A DNA stretch of 64,000 nt, taken from an uncultured Collinsella sp. (lineage in GTDB: Bacteria > Actinomycetota > Coriobacteriia > Coriobacteriales > Coriobacteriaceae). Positions 26,097-31,822 of this stretch are shown piece after piece (the first letter of the stretch is position 1; the number at the start of each line of letters is the position of its first letter). The position numbers were made by a program, and so were the translations under genes. Below the pieces are notes generated by a model. It did not search any database. It saw only the letters and a program-made list of their open reading frames with translations, and was not told the DNA's origin. The stretch spans positions 1 through 64,000 of the forward strand of contig CAJJZP010000009.1 of NCBI GenBank assembly GCA_905197665.1. The letters run 5' to 3'.

Positions 26097-26235
26097 TATT
26101 CGCACAAATTAGCGCGTATGTGCGTACTTTTGCGTATATAACCGCCAAATGGTCAAAATACAGCCGCAGACGGCGCTTATACACGCATAGCCACGCAATC
26201 CTACGCACACAGATACGCACAAATGCGCACTAATC
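26097..26235. promoter_or_regulatory. Cluster of TGCGTA/TACGCA-like motifs upstream of the oxidoreductase-DeoR operon
   Basis: Within about 140 nt directly upstream of the operon there are many related hexamers in both orientations: TATGTGCGTAC, TTTTGCGTATA, ACACGCATAG, CACGCAAT, CTACGCACAC, ATACGCACAA and ATGCGCACTA. The density is far above chance for so short a stretch. It looks like a multi-site operator for the DeoR regulator encoded by the second gene of the operon. Confidence 0.6.
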
Positions 26236-26319
26236 ATTACTCAGAGACGGAGAATTCTGCTTAGAACTCGAAAGACAGGATGATCCGCTTCGCCTCGTCG
26301 CTTATGGCGCGCTGCAGCT

Positions 26320-26480
26320 CTAAGGACCGTCCCAAACTGCCGACAGAAAAGGAACGTCCCAAACTGCAGACAGAAAAAGAACGTCCCCAGGCGCCGGCAT
26401 TTCAAGAGCACTCATTTAAGTCTGTCCCCAATAAGTGCAATCACTCATGTAAGTCTGTCCCCAATGAGTGGGAGCAATCA
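26320..26480. repeat. Short tandem repeats in a gene-poor gap
   Basis: Three units of about 28 bp read like AGGAACGTCCCAAACTGC then GACAGAAAA (26326-26388, last copy partial). Two units of about 36 bp read CACTCAT(T/G)TAAGTCTGTCCCC followed by AATAAGTG or AATGAGTG (26411-26472). No credible protein is encoded. Similar GTCCC-containing words occur elsewhere in the window's intergenic DNA, so this may be a species-specific intergenic repeat. Confidence 0.7.
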
Positions 26481-26491
26481 GAGACTCTTTG

Positions 26492-26524
26492 CGAGGGAGG
26501 CCGGACGTGGCCTTCCTCGTTTTT
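26492..26524 (+). terminator. Rho-independent terminator-like hairpin
   Basis: CGAGGGAGGCC and GGCCTTCCTCG pair with one mismatch around GGACGT and are followed by TTTTTATT on the plus strand. No plus-strand gene lies upstream within 2.6 kb, so it is probably the leftover terminator of a deleted gene. Confidence 0.7.
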
Positions 26525-26616
26525 ATTCATGGACTTTAGTCCGTGCCGCACGGCACGCGCGGCATAGAAAACCACCCGCTCAGCGGGTGGAGGCCAATTT
26601 CCGCTACGCGACAAAA

Positions 26617-26667
26617 ACCTTCCCCCTAGCATGAGGATTGTTCAGGTCATCATGCTAGGGGGAAGGT
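26617..26667. other. Perfect 18-bp inverted repeat with 15-nt loop
   Basis: ACCTTCCCCCTAGCATGA (26617-26634) pairs perfectly with TCATGCTAGGGGGAAGGT (26650-26667). There is no T-run after it. It sits just upstream of the DegV remnant. It could be the scar of a small mobile element, an operator or a structured RNA. A smaller stem (CCACCCGC / GCGGGTGG) lies at about 26572-26590. Confidence 0.8.
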
Positions 26668-26709
26668 GATTGCTGTGGCCCAGAAAGCCAACAGCCTCGC
26701 GCACACGAA

Positions 26710-26952
26710 ATGGCTGTGCAAGCACCGCATCGCACCGAGATCAAGCTCATCGCCGCCATCGTCGAGAAGCACCCCAAGGTGCGCTTTGCCGCGAGCTGCA
26801 CCTCGGCCCACGCCGACCTCTACGACCGCATGGAGCAGGCCCTGTGCGAGCGCGTGGCCAACGCGGTGGAGGTCGTCCGCTCCGACATCAGCCCCGCGTT
26901 TCTTGTCCACACCGGTCCAAACCTCGTGGGTGTGGCGGTCCAGGGACTCTAG
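26710..26952 (+). pseudogene. C-terminal remnant of a DegV-family fatty-acid-binding protein
   Basis: About 70 residues (VRFAASCTSAHADLYDRM ... ISPAFLVHTGPNLVGVAVQGL) match the end of DegV/FakB proteins, where a HTGPG-like motif sits near the C-terminus. The roughly 200 residues of lipid-binding domain that should precede it are absent, and the DNA upstream is repeat-rich. The terminator at 26987-27036 follows correctly, supporting a once-intact gene that lost its 5' part. It is most likely not functional. Confidence 0.6.
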
Positions 26953-26986
26953 CGGAGGCGGGGCGTCCTGCCCCAAAAACAAATGC

Positions 26987-27036
26987 AAAAGACGAGCGCT
27001 TCTTGCCGCTCAATTGGCAAGAAGCGCTCGTCTTTT
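26987..27036. terminator. Strong bidirectional terminator with 21-bp stem
   Basis: Arms at 26987-27007 and 27016-27036 are perfectly complementary (core GACGAGCGCTTCTTGCC) with an 8-nt loop; the A- and T-ends give T-runs in both directions. It ends the minus-strand PTS/GH172/ROK operon (last stop 27069) and the decayed plus-strand DegV gene. Confidence 0.92.
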
Positions 27037-27068
27037 CTTAACGCGTTGTATGGCGGAGAGAGCGCAAG

Positions 27069-27953
27069 TTACGCGAGCGCCCTTCTTGCCAGCTCGGCCG
27101 CGCCGAGGATTCCTTGGTCGCCGCCGCAGCCCGGGGCGCAGATGTAGCTCTCCATGTCCTTAAGCTCGGCGGTCTGGATGTAGCCACCCAGATATTCGAG
27201 GGTCTTCTTGCGGACGATGCCGTAGAGCTGCTCCTGGTGCATCACGCCGCCGCCGAGGACGATGCGGCGAGGCGAGTACATGAGCACGAGGTTCGCGCAC
27301 ATCTGCCCCAGATAATCCCCCTCGAGCGCCCACACCTCATCGTTGTCCGCGAGCTCGGCCGCGGGCTTTCCCCAGCGCGCGGCGATGGCGGGGCCGGAGG
27401 CGAGGCCCTCGAGACAGTTCGCGTGGCTCGGGCAGACGCAGCGTCCCTCCTCGGTGGGACGGGTCCTTACCAGCATGTGGCCGGCCTCGGGGTGCAGCAT
27501 GCCGTGAAGGAGCCTGCCCGCGCACATGACGCCCGCGCCCACACCGGTGCCGATGGTCACGTAGACGGCGTCCTCGAGCCCCTTGCAGCAGCCGAAGACC
27601 ACTTCGCCGAGGCAGGCAACGTTCACGTCCGTGTCGTAGGCCACCGGAATCCCGAGGGCGTCGGCGAACGCGGCGCGAAGACCATAGCCTCGCCACGCGA
27701 GCTTGGGGGTCTGCAGGATGGAGCCGTAGCGCTCGTCGGCGGGGTCGACGCAGGTCGGGCCGAAGGCGCCGATGCCCAACGCGTCCACATCGCGGGCGGC
27801 GAACCACTCGATCATCTGCGGGACGGTCTCGGCGGGCGCAAGCGTCGGGGTCTCCATACGGTCGAGGACCTCGCCGTCGCCGGACACCACGGCACAGACC
27901 ATCTTGGTCCCGCCGGCCTCGAGGGCGCCGAGCCTCATTTGCTTTTCGCTCAT
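27069..27953 (-). CDS. ROK-family sugar kinase (fructokinase-like)
   Basis: A 294-residue ATP-dependent sugar kinase. The phosphate-1 motif is LGALEAGGTKMVCAV (residues 8-22) and the catalytic region includes GIGAFGPTCVD. The ROK signature runs from VTIGTGVGAG to GHMLVRTRP, with zinc-type ligands H...CVCPSHANCLEG. Length and the GALEAGGTK start resemble bacterial fructokinases (ScrK/YdhR type) more than glucokinases or NanK. It is the last gene of an operon with GH172 and a mannose-family PTS. I infer that it phosphorylates a free hexose, probably fructose, released in the cytoplasm by the GH172 enzyme. Confidence 0.88.
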   Translation of the reverse strand: MSEKQMRLGALEAGGTKMVCAVVSGDGEVLDRMETPTLAPAETVPQMIEWFAARDVDALGIGAFGPTCVDPADERYGSILQTPKLAWRGYGLRAAFADALGIPVAYDTDVNVACLGEVVFGCCKGLEDAVYVTIGTGVGAGVMCAGRLLHGMLHPEAGHMLVRTRPTEEGRCVCPSHANCLEGLASGPAIAARWGKPAAELADNDEVWALEGDYLGQMCANLVLMYSPRRIVLGGGVMHQEQLYGIVRKKTLEYLGGYIQTAELKDMESYICAPGCGGDQGILGAAELARRALA

Positions 27954-27971
27954 GTGATCCTCCTTGCAAAG

Positions 27972-28005
27972 GGGCGCCCGCAGCCATGGTCAACCGCGGG
28001 CGCCC
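27972..28005. other. 10-bp perfect hairpin between the GH172 and ROK genes
   Basis: GGGCGCCCGC (27972-27981) and GCGGGCGCCC (27996-28005) pair perfectly with a 14-nt loop. No T-run follows on the minus strand, so it is more likely an RNA-stability or partial-termination element inside the operon. Confidence 0.65.
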
Positions 28006-28032
28006 ATAACGTTGGCATGTTTCGAGGCGACC

Positions 28033-29157
28033 CTACCTGGGCACGCGGTCCTGCCTTGCGGCAAACGGGGCGAGCACGGCGTGCGGCTCGCTTTGGTACC
28101 AGTAGGCGACGGTGGAGATGTCGTCCTCGCGCTCGTAGAGCTTGATGTCGTCGTTGCCGAGGTCCTGGAATGTCACGCGCAGGTCCTCCTTGAACGAGAT
28201 CGGGTCGGGAAGGTGCCACCTGTAGAGGCCGTGCCTGGGCAGCGCGTCGTCGTTAGTCGCGAGCATCGGATTCGGGTTCGGCTTGCCCGCGCTGAAGCGG
28301 TCGCGCGTGGCGTCGCGCGTCGAGCGGTACGGGTAGCCGGCGAACAGCGTGTTGAAGCACTGCGCCTCGGGCAGCGCGTGGGGCGGCCTGTCGAGGAAGG
28401 CCCAGGCACCGCCGAAGTAGTCCTCGGCTCCCGTCGAGGTGACCGTGGGGAACTCCTCGTCGCCGTCGAGGAAGAACTTCATCTCGCCCTCGCCCCACCA
28501 ATAGCGCTCCAGGGCGCACAGGGCCATGTAGGTGCCGACGTAGTAGCCCTTGCCGCGCACGCCGTCGAGCACGGTGTAGTCGACGCCCCTGCGGGTGCTG
28601 CGCTCGCGGTTAAAGCGGGCGTGGAAGTACATGGCGTCGTCCGGCACGTCGGTGAGCGCGTAGTTGAACGTGTAGAAGATGTACTTAATGAACCCGGGGT
28701 GCTCGCTCGTAAGCGTGACCTTGGCGTGCTTCCTGAAGGGCATCTCGAAGTAGCAGTTCATGCCGCCCGTCGGGTTCACGCAGATGGGCATCGAGTTGAC
28801 GATGGCGCGCTCACCGAAGCCGTTGCAGAAGAAGTCGCCGACAGGGCACTCGACCGAGGGGGTCTCCTCGTCGTCCCAGTAGAAGCGCAGCACGAGGTCA
28901 CGCATGACGAAGCTGCCAGCGGCGGTCTTGTCGGGGACGGTCATCCAGATGTGGCGGATGATGCCGGGGCCCTCGATGTCCGCGAGCGTGATGGTCTCGC
29001 CGGACTCAAGGGGCACGCAGCACGAGCCCTTGCGGCCGACGCCGAGGTGGCTGGCCGACATGGCGGCGCGGCCCTTCTCGCCCGTGATGTTCTCGGGGGT
29101 GATGGCGCGGCTTTCCTCACCGCCGTGCATCCACACGTCCTTAAGGAACTCTCTCAT
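28033..29157 (-). CDS. GH172-family (DUF2961) glycoside hydrolase
   Basis: A 374-residue protein matching DUF2961, now glycoside hydrolase family 172. Characterised members include a Bifidobacterium alpha-D-fructofuranosidase / difructose dianhydride I synthase and exo-acting D-arabinofuranosidases. Jelly-roll family motifs are visible: GPGIIRHIWMT (about 63-73), PVGDFFCNGFG (about 105-115), ERYWWGEGEMKFFLDGD (about 217-233) and TSTGAEDYFGGAW (about 240-252); the Glu residues in the last two are the likely catalytic acids. There is no signal peptide, so it acts in the cytoplasm on PTS-imported sugar. It lies 12 nt after the IIA gene. A fructose-containing substrate is inferred from the ROK and LevR-like neighbours. 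Confidence 0.88.
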   Translation of the reverse strand: MREFLKDVWMHGGEESRAITPENITGEKGRAAMSASHLGVGRKGSCCVPLESGETITLADIEGPGIIRHIWMTVPDKTAAGSFVMRDLVLRFYWDDEETPSVECPVGDFFCNGFGERAIVNSMPICVNPTGGMNCYFEMPFRKHAKVTLTSEHPGFIKYIFYTFNYALTDVPDDAMYFHARFNRERSTRRGVDYTVLDGVRGKGYYVGTYMALCALERYWWGEGEMKFFLDGDEEFPTVTSTGAEDYFGGAWAFLDRPPHALPEAQCFNTLFAGYPYRSTRDATRDRFSAGKPNPNPMLATNDDALPRHGLYRWHLPDPISFKEDLRVTFQDLGNDDIKLYEREDDISTVAYWYQSEPHAVLAPFAARQDRVPR

Positions 29158-29169
29158 CGTCGACCTCCT

Positions 29170-29568
29170 CTATTCGTCGTCGTCGCACTCGGCGGAACTG
29201 GCACCGTTCACGTAGATGATCTGCTGGCGCGCCTCGTTGACGAGGGCGTCGAAGTCGAGTTTCTCGTCGGGGCGCGCGAGCGCGACCGTCATGGCGAGCG
29301 GGAGGTTGACACCCGCGATCACGTGGATCCGGTCGGAGGCGAAGCGGGAAAAGCGCTGGTTCACGCTGCCGCCGTACGCGTCGGTGAGGACGACGACCTC
29401 GTCAGTGCCCGAAAGAGCCGCCTCGACCGCCGCGTCGAGCCCCTCGCCGTTGTCGTTCACGTAGGCGCACACGGCGTTGACGGCGTCGCCCTTACCCGTA
29501 AGGAACTCGAGGGTGTCCTTGAAGCCCTGGGCGAGAAGGGAATGGCTCGCCACAACTATCTTTCTCAT
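29170..29568 (-). CDS. PTS mannose-family EIIA component
   Basis: A 132-residue cytosolic EIIA-Man domain. It starts MRKIVVASHSLLAQG; the His at residue 9 is the site phosphorylated by HPr. The AYGGSVNQRF segment matches the conserved GG(S/T)P-N region. It passes phosphate to the separate EIIB (31226-31699). The gene order IIB-IIC-IID-IIA in this operon is permuted relative to many man operons, and IIA follows IID by 26 nt. The acidic tail SAECDDDE is typical of free-standing EIIA. Confidence 0.93.
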   Translation of the reverse strand: MRKIVVASHSLLAQGFKDTLEFLTGKGDAVNAVCAYVNDNGEGLDAAVEAALSGTDEVVVLTDAYGGSVNQRFSRFASDRIHVIAGVNLPLAMTVALARPDEKLDFDALVNEARQQIIYVNGASSAECDDDE

Positions 29569-29594
29569 TGATTCACCAATCTCTTGGGTCGAAG

Positions 29595-30428
29595 CTAGGC
29601 GAGGATGCCGGCGGCGGAGGCGACCATCGCGAGGACGATCACCACGAGGATGAGGGCCGTCATGCTCGCGTTCTTCTTGGTAAGAAGGTAATACGCGCTT
29701 CCCGTGATGGCGGCGGGGATCATGGCAGGCAGGATCTTGTCGAGCAGCGGCTGAATCTCCATCGCGACGTCGCCGAAGCTGAAGCTAATCGGGCAGGTGA
29801 CGCCGATGACCGAGGCGATGAGGCAGCCGACCACGGTGAGGCCGAGCACGGAGGCGGCGGCAGTGAGGTTGGGAAGCTTCTCGCTGAAGTCGGTGACGAG
29901 CTTCACGCCCTGCTTGTAGCCGAACTCGAGGGCGTGCATGCGGACCCAGAAGATGGCCAGGATGAGCGCGAACCAGATGCCGGCTCCCACGGGGTTGCCC
30001 TCGATGGCCATGTAGGCGGCGATGGAGCCCATGATGGTCGGGATCATGGTCATGAGCAGGGAGTCGCCAACGCCGGCGAGCGGTCCCATGGTGCCGATCT
30101 TCAGGTCTTGGACGGCGTCCGCCGCCGCTAGGCCGTCGCGCTCCTCCATGGCCACGCAGGCGCCAAGGATGATGGCGGCGAGCCAAGGCTGGGTGTTGTA
30201 GTAGCGGAAGTGGTTGTTGAGCGCTTGCTTATAGTCCTCGTCGTTCGTGTAGATCTTCCTCAGGACCGGCGAGAGGGCGTAGGCGACTGAGGCGCCCTGC
30301 TGGGTCTGGTAGTTGAAGGTGCACACGCTCATGAGCCAGCGCCAGTTCGCGTTGCGCAGGTCCTTCTTGGTGACCTTGTAGCCGGAGGGCTTGCCCTCGG
30401 CGACGGCGGTGATGTTCTCGTTTTCCAT
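29595..30428 (-). CDS. PTS mannose-family EIID component
   Basis: A 277-residue membrane protein that together with EIIC forms the sugar channel. It begins with VTKKDLRNANWRWLMSVCTFNYQTQQGASVAYAL, the cytoplasmic EIID signature, followed by several membrane segments, with MTMIPTIMGSIAAYMA in the middle and a C-terminal hydrophobic hairpin. It starts 2 nt after the EIIC stop, so the two are coupled. The substrate range of this family covers mannose, fructose, sorbose, amino sugars and others, and sequence alone does not fix it. Confidence 0.93.
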   Translation of the reverse strand: MENENITAVAEGKPSGYKVTKKDLRNANWRWLMSVCTFNYQTQQGASVAYALSPVLRKIYTNDEDYKQALNNHFRYYNTQPWLAAIILGACVAMEERDGLAAADAVQDLKIGTMGPLAGVGDSLLMTMIPTIMGSIAAYMAIEGNPVGAGIWFALILAIFWVRMHALEFGYKQGVKLVTDFSEKLPNLTAAASVLGLTVVGCLIASVIGVTCPISFSFGDVAMEIQPLLDKILPAMIPAAITGSAYYLLTKKNASMTALILVVIVLAMVASAAGILA

Positions 30429-30430
30429 GG

Positions 30431-31216
30431 TTACTCATCCTCTCCGATGAAGGCGTCTGCGGAAGCGTGGGCGGCGAGCTCGGTGTCCCTCTCGGCACGC
30501 TGGTAGAACGCAATCGCGAGGGCAACGCCGACGATGGCGGCGCCGATGATGGGCACGTTCAGGAAGGCCGAGAGGAAGAAGCCGGCGAGCAGGTACTGGA
30601 AGTACTTGGCGGTTGGCATGTAGCGGAGCAGCATGGCGATACCGACGGCCGGGAGCATCTTGCCGGCGAGGGTGAGGCCGGAGAGGAACCACTGGGGCAT
30701 GACCTCGAGGAGCCAGTTGACGGCGGGCTGGCCGAGCGTCACGGAGACAAAGACGGGCAGGGCGGCGCACAGGCCGAAGAGCGCGGGGCAGACCCACAGG
30801 ATGGCGTTCATCTGATTGAACTTACCCTCGTTGCAGAACTTCTGGGACTTCTCGACGACAAAGCCGTTGAGGATCTTGGCGACGACGTCGAGCTGGATGC
30901 CGAGCATGCCGACCGGCAGGCCGATGGCGAGGCCCGTGTCGGAGCCCAGGGTCACGCCGTAGGCGGTGGCGATGATGGCCATCGTGCCGTAGTCGGGAAT
31001 GGAGGAGCCGCCGAAGCCCGCGACGCCGAGCTGCATGAGCTGAATGGTGCCGCCGATGACAAGGCCGGTCTTCCAGTCGCCCATGACGACTCCGGTGATG
31101 AGGCCCCAGAAAACGGCGTAATTGACGAAGATCATCGGGATGCCGTAGTAGTCCACGTGCTTGATGAAGGCCAGCAGGGTCAAAAGGACGACCTGCAGGA
31201 TAGTGAAGTTGACCAT
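30431..31216 (-). CDS. PTS mannose/sorbose-family EIIC component
   Basis: A 261-residue integral membrane permease with about 8-9 hydrophobic segments. PTS EII-Man C marks include GLITGVVMGDWKTGLVIGGTIQLMQLGVAGFGG (about 38-70) and the loop SIPDYGTMAIIATAYG. It lies 9 nt after the EIIB gene and 2 nt before EIID. It transports the sugar that EIIB phosphorylates. By its operon partners the substrate is probably a fructose-containing di- or oligosaccharide. Confidence 0.93.
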   Translation of the reverse strand: MVNFTILQVVLLTLLAFIKHVDYYGIPMIFVNYAVFWGLITGVVMGDWKTGLVIGGTIQLMQLGVAGFGGSSIPDYGTMAIIATAYGVTLGSDTGLAIGLPVGMLGIQLDVVAKILNGFVVEKSQKFCNEGKFNQMNAILWVCPALFGLCAALPVFVSVTLGQPAVNWLLEVMPQWFLSGLTLAGKMLPAVGIAMLLRYMPTAKYFQYLLAGFFLSAFLNVPIIGAAIVGVALAIAFYQRAERDTELAAHASADAFIGEDE

Positions 31217-31225
31217 ATTTCCCCC

Positions 31226-31699
31226 TTAGATGAGGTCTGCGACGGAGACGGGCTTGTCGGCGGGCACGAACTGGGCCGTCACCTTGACGCCACGGGCGAT
31301 GAGCGCCTTGTAGCTCTGGACGTTCTCGGCGGAGGCGTAGGCGCGCTGGGTGAGCTGGATGCCGTCCTCCTTGACGAGCGAGCCGCCGACGACCAGCGAC
31401 GGGAGCTCGACGCCCGACTCGACCAGGCGAAGCATCGTCTCGGGCTCCTTGGCGATGACGAAGACCTTCTCGCGGTCGTACTTGCCCGCGGCGAAGTTCT
31501 TGAGCGCGGTCTGCTCGGAGATGATCGAAACGGCCATGCCCGCGGGGCGCGCCATCCTCATGGTGGACTTCAGGACCTCGTCGCCGGCGACCTTGTCGTC
31601 GATGACCATGACTCGGGTCGCGCCCGACACCGGGGCCCACTGCGTCACGATGATGCCGTGAAGCAGGCGATTGTCGATTCGTGCCATAACAACACTCAT
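31226..31699 (-). CDS. PTS mannose/fructose-family EIIB component
   Basis: A 157-residue cytosolic EIIB-Man. The phosphorylated His is His14 in RIDNRLLHGIIVTQW. The start was set at ATG 31699 with AGGAG at 6 nt; 23 upstream codons of the longer frame are not family-like. It is the first structural gene of the PTS operon, 123 nt after the LevR-like regulator gene. That 123-nt gap shows no -24/-12 sigma-54 promoter (GG-N10-GC) that I could recognise. Confidence 0.93.
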   Translation of the reverse strand: MSVVMARIDNRLLHGIIVTQWAPVSGATRVMVIDDKVAGDEVLKSTMRMARPAGMAVSIISEQTALKNFAAGKYDREKVFVIAKEPETMLRLVESGVELPSLVVGGSLVKEDGIQLTQRAYASAENVQSYKALIARGVKVTAQFVPADKPVSVADLI

Positions 31700-31822
31700 G
31701 TTTGCTCCTATCAAATGAAGTTTTGCGTTCGGTACTGCCTCGGCGCTATCCGGATTCGCGCCGGGCAAGGGGTTATCGGATTATTGAGGACGCGCGGTCA
31801 GCTTGCGGCGGCGCGGGGAAGG

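Noticed and set aside
26280..26567. Plus-strand frame of 95 codons over the short repeats
   Set aside because: Its protein is simply the translation of the repeated DNA (KERPKLQTEKERP), with no ribosome binding site and no family resemblance.
27964..29571. Plus-strand open frame of 535 codons opposite the GH172 and EIIA genes
   Set aside because: It crosses two well-supported minus-strand genes and reads as low-complexity Val/Arg/Ala sequence without a recognisable fold.
31700..31822. Sigma-54 promoter (-24 GG / -12 GC) for the PTS operon
   Set aside because: No TGGCAC-N5-TTGC-like pair is present, in line with the loss of GAFTGA in the regulator.
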